64,000 nt of DNA from Bacillota bacterium (GCA_023416745.1 JAEZHF010000089.1:1-64000), one strand, 5' to 3'; positions 16,838 to 26,079 are shown, counted from the stretch's first letter. Notes: generated by a model from the letters alone, not told the origin. A program made the numbers and translations.

Positions 16838-17752
16838 TTATGACTGCCCGCTTAACATACAAGCGGAAGAAACCCGACGGCGGGCCATAAAGTCCGACAG
16901 CATACAAGCGGCCAGTCCCGCAGCAATAAAGATGCCGCCCGCTATGTTGAGGAATGAGAAGTGACCGGCCAATATGCCGTCGAGCAGGATGCCGGAGAAA
17001 ACCTGACCGGCGAACAGTAGCAGCGTTGCGTAAAACGAGGATATTTTTGCAACGATGGCATTGAGCAAGGTCACGACAAACACGCCCATGAGGCCGCCGG
17101 TATAGATATAAACGCGCGGCGACAGCGTAAAAGGCATTGTCAGCAGGGGCTCGCCAGTGCCCGCAATCAGCAATATGACAGCAGAGACTATCAGGCCGAC
17201 CGCATAGTTGAAGAATGTACTCTGCAGCATGCCTGTTTCGCCGGCAAAGCGCGCGTTGATGGAGCGTGAAACGGCAATGGTAATGCCGGTGAGCAGCGAC
17301 AGGGCGACAGGCACGACGATGCGCACATCAAAGGGCCACAGCATCCAGCCGATTCCGATTACAACGAGGATGAAGCCGGGTAGCTTTCTGATCGAAAAGG
17401 GATGGCGGGGCATTCGGAACAGGCCGAACTGGTCGATGACCAGAGATGTCAGCGTCTGCCCCAGAAGGCTTAAAGCGAGGATGGCGGACACGCTGATGCG
17501 GCCGAAGGCCAGATTGTTGAACACCACTGTGCCTACGCCCACCGCACCGCCCAGATATAGATGGATCGGCAGTTTCCTCGCCGGGAAAAAACGGCGGCAC
17601 TTGGCGGCCAGCAGCAGGGATATCAGCATGAGGCCGATGAAGTGGATGATGACGGAAGCGGAATAGACGCCGTATGTGGTGCCGAGCTCCCCGTTGACGG
17701 CGATCATCAGCGTGAACAATATGCCGGACAAAACAGATAACGCATGATACAT
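16838..17752 (-). CDS. DMT-superfamily transporter, tandem YdcZ (DUF606) type
   Basis: A 304-residue polytopic protein with about ten hydrophobic helices in two similar halves (about 1-145 and 146-290). GGAVGVGTVVFNNLAFGRISVS in the first half (landmarks VFNNLAF and SLLGQ) and GGLMGVFVVTLLNAIVAKIS in the second (landmarks MGVFVV and GQVFSG) are duplicated YdcZ motifs. Substrate is unknown. It is divergent from the Crp/Fnr gene across an 85-nt gap carrying a perfect 16-bp palindrome, so coregulation is likely. Confidence 0.85.
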   Translation of the reverse strand: MYHALSVLSGILFTLMIAVNGELGTTYGVYSASVIIHFIGLMLISLLLAAKCRRFFPARKLPIHLYLGGAVGVGTVVFNNLAFGRISVSAILALSLLGQTLTSLVIDQFGLFRMPRHPFSIRKLPGFILVVIGIGWMLWPFDVRIVVPVALSLLTGITIAVSRSINARFAGETGMLQSTFFNYAVGLIVSAVILLIAGTGEPLLTMPFTLSPRVYIYTGGLMGVFVVTLLNAIVAKISSFYATLLLFAGQVFSGILLDGILAGHFSFLNIAGGIFIAAGLAACMLSDFMARRRVSSACMLSGQS

Positions 17753-17801
17753 TTTGTATGCCTCCCTGACAACATATTAGCACGGCGGGTTGACGATAAA
17801 A

Positions 17802-17817
17802 TATGACATATGTCATA
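17802..17817. promoter_or_regulatory. 16-bp palindromic operator between ydcZ-type and crp-type genes
   Basis: TATGACATATGTCATA is a perfect palindrome with TGACA half-sites, in the style of Crp/Fnr-family sites. It lies 50 nt from the transporter start and 20 nt from the regulator start. A TTGACG hexamer sits just left of it at 17790-17795. Confidence 0.6.
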
Positions 17818-17837
17818 CCTTTGATGAGGTGACTGCT

Positions 17838-18503
17838 GTGAACAAGGAAAAAATAACGCCGGAGCACAACAGCATATTGGCTGAGTACGGGCTGTCGGAT
17901 ATGGGTATAGATGGCCTTGCTGTGTTTCATTTTAGAAGAAATGAGTATGTTTTCAGACAGGGGGATGCGTGTGACCATATCTTTCTGGTGCTGGAAGGCA
18001 GGATGAAGGTGTTTATCGGGTCACCAAACGGCAAAACGCTGCTGTTCTGCTTTTACACGAAAAGCGGTATTCTGGGCGAAGCCGAGTTTGCGGCGGATGA
18101 AGACATTACCAAAATGAGCGTGCAAGCCATAACGGATGTCTATTGCATTGGCATCCCGCGCCGCCGGTATCAGAAATACCTGAAAAGCAACGCGGCTTTT
18201 ATGAGCAGAGTAAGCGCTGCGCTGGCGGGCAAGCTGTTCCGATGCACACGCAACAGTGAGGTGACGATACTGTATTCGCTGGAGGCGCGGCTGTGCGCTT
18301 ACATTTCGATGACGAATGAGGGCGGCCGTTTCAGCAAGAAGATGACGGAGGTAGCCGAGATGCTGGGCGCGAGCTACCGCCATCTGCTGCGCACGCTGGA
18401 CAAACTGTGCTGTCAGGGTATTCTTCAGAAAGCACAGAGAGGGTATATCGTGCTGGACAGAGCGGCGCTGGAGCAAAAAGGCGACGATTATTATCTGGCA
18501 TAG
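17838..18503 (+). CDS. Crp/Fnr-family transcriptional regulator, YeiL-like
   Basis: A 221-residue regulator. The N-terminal cyclic-nucleotide-binding-like barrel contains YVFRQGDACDHIFLVLEG and GILGEAEF landmarks (about 30-90). The C-terminal winged helix reads KMTEVAEMLGASYRHLLRTL (about 170-189), a YeiL-type recognition helix rather than the classic Crp one. No FNR-type N-terminal cysteine cluster is seen, so iron-sulfur sensing is unlikely. GTG at 17838 follows GAGGTG at 7 nt; the frame is open to a TTG at 17790, but that overlaps the operator. It probably regulates the divergent transporter and itself. Confidence 0.85.
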   Translation: MNKEKITPEHNSILAEYGLSDMGIDGLAVFHFRRNEYVFRQGDACDHIFLVLEGRMKVFIGSPNGKTLLFCFYTKSGILGEAEFAADEDITKMSVQAITDVYCIGIPRRRYQKYLKSNAAFMSRVSAALAGKLFRCTRNSEVTILYSLEARLCAYISMTNEGGRFSKKMTEVAEMLGASYRHLLRTLDKLCCQGILQKAQRGYIVLDRAALEQKGDDYYLA

Positions 18504-18571
18504 GGATGGACTGTCGTTAAGGGTTCTTGAAGAGAACGGTCTGACGATTGTTGTGCCGATCATGCGGCGGA

Positions 18572-18580
18572 TGCTATAAT
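18572..18580 (+). promoter_or_regulatory. Extended -10 promoter for MltG-like gene
   Basis: TGcTATAAT ends only six bases before the ATG at 18587, so the transcript would begin at or next to the start codon. Confidence 0.5.
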
Positions 18581-18586
18581 GGACGC

Positions 18587-19546
18587 ATGAAATCATTTGT
18601 ATATGCAAAAATATGCGCCGGAATGGCGATTATATGCGTTTGTACGCTGCTGTTGGCGGGCTGTGCCGCGCCGGTGACCGTCGTGGTGGTGACTCAGCCG
18701 CCACAAACGGCAGCTCCACCCGTTCCAACGGATAAGACCGCCGCTGAGGTGAGCGCTTCTCCAAAAGCGAAACAACCGGAGCAGACGCCGGAACCGGCGG
18801 GCGTGGTGCGGGTGCGGGACGGTGATACGCTGGAGCGCGATATTATACCGCAGCTGTGCGCCGTGTTCGGCATGGGGGCGGATGCGGTAAAGGATGCGCT
18901 GTCGCAGGCCCAAAGCCGCCTGATCGATGATGAGACGAAAGGCTTTCGGCGCATGGAGGGCATCATCGTTCCGGGCGAATACGTGGTGACGGACGAAACG
19001 CTGGCGGATTACATGGCACTGTGGGTCCAGCAGGCGGAGGTGCGTTTTGACAGCATGGCCGTGGCCTGCGGCGAGAGGAACAGCCTCGGAATGTCTGAAC
19101 AGCTAACGCTGGCTTCCATTGTGGAATGGGAGTGCATTGGCGGCGAATTCGAGCGTGAAGCGGCGGCAGCATTTTTGAACCGGCTGGACGACGGCGGAAA
19201 GCTGCGCAGCTGCGCGACGACGGAATACGCGCTGGGGTATCAGCGCCCGTATCTCACCAGCGACGACATCAAAATAGACGACCCCTACAACACATATCAG
19301 GTGAGAGGGCTTCCGCCGGGACCCCTCTGTACCGTAGATGACGACAGCTTGGCTGCGGGCATCAGACCAGTTGTGGATAAGGAAATATACTATTTTTTCT
19401 ACGACTACGCGCCAGACTCGATGCAGTTCTTTTCGGACTACGATGCTTTCAAGGCGGCGGCTAAAGAATCTATACGGCTGTTTGAAGAAACTTTTGATTT
19501 CGGTAAATATGATCAGGTCGACAAACGCGCTGTGTTCGGCTGTTGA
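18587..19546 (+). CDS. MltG/YceG-like endolytic transglycosylase, lipoprotein form
   Basis: MltG cuts nascent glycan strands and sets their length at the outer membrane face. This 319-residue version replaces the usual membrane helix with a lipoprotein signal (LLLAGC, Cys26) and a Pro/Thr-rich linker to about residue 65. The YceG core keeps LASIVEWE with the catalytic Glu, DPYNTY and GLPPGPLC. The usual LQSDPT block reads LRSCATTEY, so the acidic residue there is replaced by Cys. Typical MltG is longer, near 340-400 residues. A perfect extended -10 ends six bases upstream and no good ribosome-binding site exists. Confidence 0.8.
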   Translation: MKSFVYAKICAGMAIICVCTLLLAGCAAPVTVVVVTQPPQTAAPPVPTDKTAAEVSASPKAKQPEQTPEPAGVVRVRDGDTLERDIIPQLCAVFGMGADAVKDALSQAQSRLIDDETKGFRRMEGIIVPGEYVVTDETLADYMALWVQQAEVRFDSMAVACGERNSLGMSEQLTLASIVEWECIGGEFEREAAAAFLNRLDDGGKLRSCATTEYALGYQRPYLTSDDIKIDDPYNTYQVRGLPPGPLCTVDDDSLAAGIRPVVDKEIYYFFYDYAPDSMQFFSDYDAFKAAAKESIRLFEETFDFGKYDQVDKRAVFGC

Positions 19547-19606
19547 AATAAATTTAAACAGCACTAAAAAATTTACATTCGGGCCATAAACAAGCGATGA
19601 ATTTGG

Positions 19607-19635
19607 TTGACGCTCGGCAGTTTTTCTGTTAATAT
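19607..19635 (+). promoter_or_regulatory. purA promoter
   Basis: TTGACG (19607-19612), 17-nt spacer and TAATAT (19630-19635), 69 nt before the purA start. Confidence 0.65.
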
Positions 19636-19647
19636 ATCGTAGGACTC

Positions 19648-19675
19648 AAAGCGGGAGCAAATGGCCCCCGCTTTT
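19648..19675 (+). terminator. Intrinsic-terminator-like hairpin in the purA leader
   Basis: AAAGCGGG (19648-19655) pairs with CCCGCTTT (19667-19674), followed by a T-run. It lies after the purA promoter and before its start codon, so it could attenuate purA rather than end the upstream gene. No competing antiterminator is obvious. Confidence 0.6.
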
Positions 19676-19703
19676 TAAATCTGATGATGGGCAGGAGAAA
19701 AAA

Positions 19704-20987
19704 ATGCCGGGCATATCCGTATTTGGAGCACAGTGGGGAGACGAGGGAAAGGGACGTTTCGTCGATTTTCTGGCTAGCGAGGCCGATGTTGTCGTACGCT
19801 ATCAGGGCGGAAACAATGCAGGTCACACGATCATTGTGGACGACGTGACGTACACGCTGCATCTGATACCCGCCGGTCTGCTCTATGACGGCAAGCCGTG
19901 CGTCATCGGCAACGGTGTGGTGGTGGACCCCGGCGCGCTGATCGAGGAGATGGAGCTGCTGAAGAGCAAGGGTTGCTTGACAGACGGTCTGATGGTTTCC
20001 GACCGCGCCCACATGGTGATGCCCTATCACAAGCTGCTGGACGGCATATGCGAGGACAATGCGGGCGAAGCGCAGATCGGCACCACCAAGCGCGGCATCG
20101 GGCCGTGCTACACCGACAAAGCCGCAAGGCTGGGCCTTAGGATGTGCGATTTGATGTCGGACAGCTTTGGCAGTAAGCTGCGCAGTGTGCTGGCCCAGAA
20201 GAATGAGATACTGACCAAGATATACGGACACGAGCCGATGAACGCGGACAGGATGCTGGACGAATTCTCGGCTTACAGGGAAAAACTGGCGCCGCATATC
20301 TGTGATACCGTCCGCGTATGCCACGACTTTCATAAGCAGGGCAAAAAGATGCTGTTTGAAGGTGCGCAGGGCATGCTGCTGGACATCGACTTTGGCACGT
20401 ACCCTTATGTCACGTCGTCCCATCCCATTGCGGGGGGCGTCAGCATCGGCACCGGTCTGCCGCCGTGCGCGGTGACGGATGTCGTGGGCGTCGTGAAGGC
20501 GTACACCACGCGTGTGGGCAAGGGCCCGTTCGTGACGGAGCTGCTGGATGAAACGGGTGAACGCATCCGCGAAAAAGGCCATGAATACGGCGCCACCACG
20601 GGACGCCCGCGGCGCTGCGGCTGGCTGGACCTCGTGATCGTGGGTTTTGCGTCGCGCATCAGCGGCATTACGTCTATCGCGCTGTCGCGCATGGATACGC
20701 TGGGCGGCTTTGATAAGGTGAAGGTGTGCGTGGCATATGAGATCGACGGCAAGGTGACGAAGGATTATCCGGCGTCGCTGGAGGCACTGGCTAATGCCAA
20801 GCCGGTTTACAGGGAATTTGACGGCTGGAGTGACGATATATCGCATGTGCGCAGGTTCGAGGATCTTCCGAAGAGCGCACGTGAATACGTCGAATTCATC
20901 GAGAGCGAGACGGAAACACCTGTCGGCATGATCGGCGTGGGTCCGGAGCGCAGCGAATGCATCGTACGGCGCAAGTACTTCGTATAA
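19704..20987 (+). CDS. purA: Adenylosuccinate synthetase
   Basis: PurA joins IMP and aspartate with GTP to make adenylosuccinate, the first committed AMP step. The 427-residue length is standard. The P-loop WGDEGKGR (11-18), with catalytic Asp13, and NNAGHTI with catalytic His near 43 are present. The loop TTGRPRRCGW and the C-terminal GVGPERSECI also match the family. The ATG follows CAGGAGA. It has its own promoter and a terminator-like leader hairpin. The SRP RNA gene follows in the same direction. Confidence 0.97.
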   Translation: MPGISVFGAQWGDEGKGRFVDFLASEADVVVRYQGGNNAGHTIIVDDVTYTLHLIPAGLLYDGKPCVIGNGVVVDPGALIEEMELLKSKGCLTDGLMVSDRAHMVMPYHKLLDGICEDNAGEAQIGTTKRGIGPCYTDKAARLGLRMCDLMSDSFGSKLRSVLAQKNEILTKIYGHEPMNADRMLDEFSAYREKLAPHICDTVRVCHDFHKQGKKMLFEGAQGMLLDIDFGTYPYVTSSHPIAGGVSIGTGLPPCAVTDVVGVVKAYTTRVGKGPFVTELLDETGERIREKGHEYGATTGRPRRCGWLDLVIVGFASRISGITSIALSRMDTLGGFDKVKVCVAYEIDGKVTKDYPASLEALANAKPVYREFDGWSDDISHVRRFEDLPKSAREYVEFIESETETPVGMIGVGPERSECIVRRKYFV

Positions 20988-21028
20988 ATAGCCGCGGATG
21001 ATGACAACTTAATTAAGATAATCAGTTT

Positions 21029-21300
21029 GCCGTGCCAGACGGGGAGCTAGCGGTGCCCTGAACCTGCAATCCGCTACAGCAGGGTTGGATTCCCGGATGG
21101 AGGCGCGAAATTGTAAGGCATGGAGACGGTAAGGGGCGTTGAAGAGTGGGCCCCGTGCAACGGACAGCCGTGAACCCTGTCAGGCCCTGACGGGAGCAGC
21201 AGTAAGCGGTATAGGACGTGTGCCTCGGACCAGTCTGCTCTGAGCAACCTGCCGCCATACCTCTTGTAGTTTCGTGTCGATATCCGGGTGCACGGCTTTT
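21029..21300 (+). ncRNA. ffs: Signal recognition particle RNA, large Bacillus type
   Basis: The 5' GCCGTGC (21029-21035) pairs with 3' GCACGGC (21290-21296), which is followed by TTTT. The Alu-domain segments GGGGAGCTAGCGGTGCCCTG and CCGCTACAGCAGGG are present near the 5' end. The conserved apical S-domain GTCAGGCCCTGACGGGAGCAGCA-type stem lies at about 21179-21205 (landmarks GTCAGG and GGGAGCAGCA), where Ffh binds. Length of about 268 nt matches the large SRP RNA of many Firmicutes. Confidence 0.93.
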
Positions 21301-21510
21301 ATTATGCCAAAAACATTTCATATCCCTTTTGTACAATTTGTGGACAATCCGTAACCAATTAAAATCCGGCAGGAAAAGTGCATTTGTTTGGAGAATAATA
21401 CTGCAAAAGAGTGCGGCGATTGTTTATACTCGCTCTTTTGGAGGTAATATAATTGTAGCATGACTCCGGTTTCCGGGGCATAAAAATACACAAAGAAAGG
21501 GGGGCGGATC

Positions 21511-22044
21511 ATGCGCGTTAACATTGCGGGGAAGGGCATGGAAGTGTCCGACTATTTGAAGGAGATCGTAACCAAGAAGGTCTCCAAGCTGCAAAGGTAT
21601 TTTAACGAGGATACCGAAGCGCATATCACCATGTCGATCCAAAGGTCAAGACATATTGTGGAGGTGACCATTCCTTTCGATGGGATCGTCCTCCGTGGCG
21701 AAGAAGCAACGGGGGATATGTACGCGTCGATCGACGGGGTGCTGAAGAAGCTGGAGAAGCAGATTCACAAGCACCGCACGGCGCTCAAAAGAAGGCTGCA
21801 CGAGGGCGCTTTTGCCAGCGGGGATTATGAGTATCATACCGAGCTCATCGAGGAGAAGGTGCCTACTGTGGTCCGGACGAAGCGGTTTATCGTCAAGCCG
21901 ATGGACATCGAGGAAGCCAAGATGCAGATGGAGCTGCTGGGACACCAGTTTTTCGTGTTCCGCAACGCCAAGTCCCACGAGATCAACGTGCTGTATAAGC
22001 GCAACGACGGGGATCTTGGGCTGATTGAGCCGGACGAGGAATAG
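21511..22044 (+). CDS. hpf: Ribosome hibernation promoting factor, long form
   Basis: Long HPF binds the 30S decoding region in stationary phase and dimerises 70S into inactive 100S ribosomes. The N-terminal domain (1-100) has the beta-alpha fold with GKGMEVSDYLKE and the basic KKLEKQIHKHRTALKRR helix. The C-terminal dimerisation domain (about 115-170) has VRTKRFIVKPMDIEEA and GHQFFVFRNA. The 177-residue length identifies the long type. ATG at 21511 follows AGGGGGG. A terminator at 22067-22097 ends the unit. Confidence 0.95.
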   Translation: MRVNIAGKGMEVSDYLKEIVTKKVSKLQRYFNEDTEAHITMSIQRSRHIVEVTIPFDGIVLRGEEATGDMYASIDGVLKKLEKQIHKHRTALKRRLHEGAFASGDYEYHTELIEEKVPTVVRTKRFIVKPMDIEEAKMQMELLGHQFFVFRNAKSHEINVLYKRNDGDLGLIEPDEE

Positions 22045-22066
22045 AACAGGTCAGATTTAAAAAGAC

Positions 22067-22097
22067 AAACGGGGTGGCGCAGGCCATCCCGTTTTTT
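22067..22097 (+). terminator. hpf terminator
   Basis: AAACGGG-g-TGGC pairs with GCCA-t-CCCGTTT and runs into six T. The rest of the gap to the purL stop holds a hairpin without a T-run, GCATGAG/CTCATGC at 22178-22200. Confidence 0.8.
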
Positions 22098-22211
22098 ATA
22101 AAGAAGTCCAAAGAACAAGTCTCCGGTGGTTACATTTATATTTGGGATTCTTAAGTGAGGCATCCCTTAAGCGGGAGCATGAGTGCAATACCCTCATGCT
22201 TTATCCGGAAC

Positions 22212-25200
22212 TTACAGAAAGTACGATATGCCGCTTTCAAATATCTTCTGATCCTTTTCGCCGGGGACGTTGACGAGCGTGTGGGCGGTGAAGCGCTCGG
22301 AGTGCGCCATCTTGCCGAAAACGCGGCCGTCCGGGGAGAGCAGACCCTCCACCGCCAGCAGCGAACCGTTGGGGTTGCCGTCGCCCATCGTGGGCATGCC
22401 GGATGCGTTCACGTACTGCGTGGCAACTTGACCGTTATCGAACAAGCCTTGAGCTTCGGGCAGCGTGGCGGCAAAACGGCCCTCGCCATGGGAGACGGCG
22501 ACGGTGTGGATATCACCCGGCTGGCAATGCATGAGCCATGGCGATGCGTTCGATGCGACGCGCGTGCGCACCAGCCGCGAAACGTGACGGCCGATGCTGT
22601 TAAAAGTGAGCGTCGGACTGTCGCTGCGCATGTCGCGGATCTCGCCGTAAGGCACGAGGCCCAGCTTGATGAGTGCCTGAAAACCGTTGCAGATGCCCAG
22701 TATCAGGCCGTCACGATTAAGAAGCGATTGGACGGCCGCAGAAACGCGCGCTTCGCGGAACACGGCGGCGATGAACTTGCCGGAGCCGTCCGGCTCGTCA
22801 CCGCCCGAGAAGCCGCCGGGGATCATAATGATCTGGCTGTTATCGATAGATGCGGCAAGGCATGCGATGGAATCCTCAATGTCGCTGGCAGACAGGTTAC
22901 GGATAAGTATGGTATCGGGTATACCGCCCGCCCGCGCGAACGCCGCTGCGGAATCGAACTCGCAGTTGGTGCCCGGAAACACCGGTATGACCACGCGCGG
23001 CAGCACCTTTTTACCGGAGTATACGTGGACGGTTGGCGCTTGAAACAGCTTGTCCGGCGCTTCGCCGTCCGCTTGAGCGGTTACGGGATAGACGCGGGCG
23101 AGCGTGCCGGTGAAAGCTTCCGTCAGTGCAGAGAGCGCCACGGATTCGCCGTTCAGCGTGATAGCATCGCCACCCGTTTTGCCGATGCATTCAAAGCCCA
23201 GGTTATCGCCCTCCACAATGATGTCGCCGTAGGCTTTGCCTGACAGATCTTCGATGCTGCCTGTCAGCTGAGCGCCGATACCGTTGCCCAGCGCCATTTT
23301 AGCCACCGAGGCCAGCACCCCGCCGCGCTCCACCGCATATGCGGCGTGAATATTGCCAGACTGGATATAGCAATAAAGTTTCGCGTACGCTTGCTTGAGC
23401 GCCTCGAAGTCGGGGATACCGTTTGGCTGGCATACCGTGCGGATGCGGTAGATCTTACTGCCCGCCCGCTTGAACTCGGGCGAGATGATTTTCCCCGCGT
23501 CTTCGCAGCAGAGCGCGAAGCTCACCAGTGTGGGCGGAACGTGGATATTCTCAAACGTACCGGACATCGAATCCTTGCCGCCGATGGCCGGGGTTTTCAT
23601 GCTGCGCTGCGCCCACCACGCGCCGAGCAGCGCGGCGAGCGGTTTGCCCCAAACGTCATCAGTGGTCATGCGCTGGAAGTATTCCTGCAGCGTGAGCCAT
23701 GCACGGCCGACGTCACCGCCCGATGCGGCCAGTTTCGCGAGAGACAGCACCACCGAATACATCGCGCCGAGGAACGGGTTAATCTGCATCATATAGGGAT
23801 CGCACCCCCAGGACATCAGTGACGCGGTGTCGCAGTCGCCGTCCGCCACAATTTTGGCGGCCATCGCCTGCGTGGGCGTGAGCTGAGACGCTCCGCCCAG
23901 CGGCATGGTGACGGTGGACGCGCCGATGGTGGAATCGAACATCTCGATCAAACCTTTTTTGGAGCAAATGCCTAAGTCAGCCAGCATGGCAGGCAGCCGT
24001 TCTGCCAGCCCGCCGGTGAACGGTTCGTCGAACAGGCTGGCGGTTTCAAGGCCGGAGACATACGCCTGAGCCGTAGCGGTTGCGCCGTTGGTGTTGAGGA
24101 ACGCGCGCTGGATGGAGACGATGGGCTTACCGCGCCAGTTCAGCTCCATGCGGCCTGCGTCCGTGACGTCCGCCACATGCGCGGCGTGCAGGTTTTCTGC
24201 TGACGCCAGTGCCAGCACGGTGGACAGGTCCTTCCTGTCGATGACGATGGCCATGCGTTCCTGGCTTTCAGATATCGCCAGCTCCACGCCGGACAAGCCC
24301 TCGTATTTCTTGCGGACGAGGTCGAGGTTGACGCGCACGCCGTCCGACAGCTCGCCGATGGCGACGCACACGCCGCCTGCGCCGAAGTCGTTGCAGCGCT
24401 TCACAAGCGAGGAGAACGCCTTGTTGCGGAACAGCCGCTGCAGCTTGCGCTCGGTTAAGGGGTTACCCTTCTGTACTTCCGCGCCGCAGGTGTCGATGGA
24501 CGAGACGTCGTGTGCTTTAGAGGAGCCCGTTGCGCCGCCGCAGCCGTCGCGTCCCGTTGCGCCGCCCAGCAGCAGGATGATGTCGCCCGGCTGAGGCGTT
24601 TCGCGGACAACGTTTTCCGCTGGAGCCGCGCCCACCACCGCACCGATCTCCATGCGCTTGGCCTTATAACCCGGATGATAGAGCTCGTCCACCAGTCCTG
24701 TGGCGAGGCCGATCTGGTTGCCGTAGGACGAATAGCCATGCGCCGCCTCGCGGCAGATCTTGCGCTGCGGCAGCTTGCCCGGCAACGTGTCCGCGATGGA
24801 TTCGCGCGGGTCGCCGCTGCCGGTGACGCGCATCGCGTGGTAGACGTAGGAACGGCCGGACAGCGGATCGCGGATCGCGCCGCCAAGGCAAGTAGCCGCG
24901 CCGCCGAACGGCTCGATTTCCGTCGGATGGTTGTGCGTTTCGTTTTTGAACATCACGAGGTAGTCGCGTTCATGCCCGTCCACCTTCACCCTCTGGCGGA
25001 TGGAGCAGGCGTTGATTTCTTCCGAGTCATCAAGGTCCGGCAGCCCTGCCTGTTTGGCTTCCTTGGTATACAGCGTCGCGATATCCATCAGGCAGATGTC
25101 CTTCTCGCGATCGCCATATAATTGCTTGCGTGCTTTAAGGTATTCTTGATACACAAACTGGGCGTCCTGCGCGGACTCGTCGAAGGAAACGTCCGTGAGT

Positions 25201-25898
25201 CTGGTGAGGAAGGTGGTGTGTCGGCAGTGATCTGACCAGTAGGTGTCTATCACACGCAGCTCTGCCAGTGTGGGGTCGCGGTGCTCGTCGTCGCGGAAGT
25301 ATCGCTGGACGAAGAGTATATCTTCATTGCTCATCGCCAAGCCATAATCGCAACGGAAGGACTGAAGGCCGCCGCTGTCCAGCGCGGTAAAACCGGCGAG
25401 AGTCGGCACGTCAGCCGGTTCGGGCAGCGCGTCCGCCAGCGTTTCGGGCAGCTCAGGAGAGGCTTCGCGTGAGTCCACCGGGTTGATGACGTATTTTTTG
25501 ATGTCCTCTGCGTCGCTTTCGCCCACACCGGAGAGTATATAAACAGTGGCGCACTTGACGGCAGGACGCTGGCGGCAAGCGAGCTCGGTGCACTGAGCGG
25601 CGCTGTCCGCGCGCTGGTCGTACTGACCGGGCAGGTATTCCACGGCGAACGCGATATCGCCCGCGGCTGTGGGGTAATTATCACGGTATACGGTATCCAC
25701 CGCCGGCTCGGAGAACACCGCGGCGACGGCGTCTTCAAATACGTCTTCGCTGAGAGCTTCGATGTCGTACCGGATGAGCAGGCGGACATCGCTAAGCCCC
25801 GTTTTGCCTAGCGTGCTTTTGAAGTCGGACAGCGCCTTTTTGGCCGCGATATCGAACCCTTTTCTTTTTTCCACATAAATCCGTCTGACCTGCGCCAT
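22212..25898 (-). CDS. purL: Phosphoribosylformylglycinamidine synthase, single-chain
   Basis: Converts FGAR, glutamine and ATP to FGAM in purine synthesis. The 1,228-residue chain fuses an N-terminal PurS-like part, two PurM-like synthetase halves and a C-terminal glutaminase. DHCRHTTF, FKNETHNHPTEIEPFGGAAT and GGKDSMSGTF mark the synthetase. The glutaminase spans roughly the last 260 residues, with PGTNCEFD, IPGGFSGGDE and the nucleophile in LGICNGFQ. ATG at 25898 follows AAGGAGA; the frame stays open upstream to 26222 but is AT-rich noncoding sequence. Three PurBox-like sites lie upstream. Confidence 0.96.
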   Translation of the reverse strand: MAQVRRIYVEKRKGFDIAAKKALSDFKSTLGKTGLSDVRLLIRYDIEALSEDVFEDAVAAVFSEPAVDTVYRDNYPTAAGDIAFAVEYLPGQYDQRADSAAQCTELACRQRPAVKCATVYILSGVGESDAEDIKKYVINPVDSREASPELPETLADALPEPADVPTLAGFTALDSGGLQSFRCDYGLAMSNEDILFVQRYFRDDEHRDPTLAELRVIDTYWSDHCRHTTFLTRLTDVSFDESAQDAQFVYQEYLKARKQLYGDREKDICLMDIATLYTKEAKQAGLPDLDDSEEINACSIRQRVKVDGHERDYLVMFKNETHNHPTEIEPFGGAATCLGGAIRDPLSGRSYVYHAMRVTGSGDPRESIADTLPGKLPQRKICREAAHGYSSYGNQIGLATGLVDELYHPGYKAKRMEIGAVVGAAPAENVVRETPQPGDIILLLGGATGRDGCGGATGSSKAHDVSSIDTCGAEVQKGNPLTERKLQRLFRNKAFSSLVKRCNDFGAGGVCVAIGELSDGVRVNLDLVRKKYEGLSGVELAISESQERMAIVIDRKDLSTVLALASAENLHAAHVADVTDAGRMELNWRGKPIVSIQRAFLNTNGATATAQAYVSGLETASLFDEPFTGGLAERLPAMLADLGICSKKGLIEMFDSTIGASTVTMPLGGASQLTPTQAMAAKIVADGDCDTASLMSWGCDPYMMQINPFLGAMYSVVLSLAKLAASGGDVGRAWLTLQEYFQRMTTDDVWGKPLAALLGAWWAQRSMKTPAIGGKDSMSGTFENIHVPPTLVSFALCCEDAGKIISPEFKRAGSKIYRIRTVCQPNGIPDFEALKQAYAKLYCYIQSGNIHAAYAVERGGVLASVAKMALGNGIGAQLTGSIEDLSGKAYGDIIVEGDNLGFECIGKTGGDAITLNGESVALSALTEAFTGTLARVYPVTAQADGEAPDKLFQAPTVHVYSGKKVLPRVVIPVFPGTNCEFDSAAAFARAGGIPDTILIRNLSASDIEDSIACLAASIDNSQIIMIPGGFSGGDEPDGSGKFIAAVFREARVSAAVQSLLNRDGLILGICNGFQALIKLGLVPYGEIRDMRSDSPTLTFNSIGRHVSRLVRTRVASNASPWLMHCQPGDIHTVAVSHGEGRFAATLPEAQGLFDNGQVATQYVNASGMPTMGDGNPNGSLLAVEGLLSPDGRVFGKMAHSERFTAHTLVNVPGEKDQKIFESGISYFL

Positions 25899-25984
25899 GA
25901 TGACTGTCTCCTTGCAAAATATTAAAACTTTATGATGTTTCAGTATAGCGGTTTTTAAAAAACTGCGCAACAGCGCGTAAGTAG

Positions 25985-26079
25985 AAAAGCGAACAATATT
26001 GATAGAATATAAATTATAATACGCAATAAATACGAACGGGCAATGGGTCGAGTATAAATGAACAAAGAAATTCGGAAAA
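25985..26079. promoter_or_regulatory. PurBox-like sites in the purL-remB intergenic region
   Basis: The 350-nt gap between divergent purL and remB holds AAAAGCGAACAAT (25985-25997), one mismatch from the Bacillus PurBox AWWWCCGAACWWT. It also holds AAATACGAAC (26028-26037) and, on the minus strand, a TTTTCCGAATTT-like site near 26068-26079. PurR control of purL is a plausible reading. The rest is AT-rich, with TATAAT-like sequence at about 26190 before remB. Confidence 0.35.
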
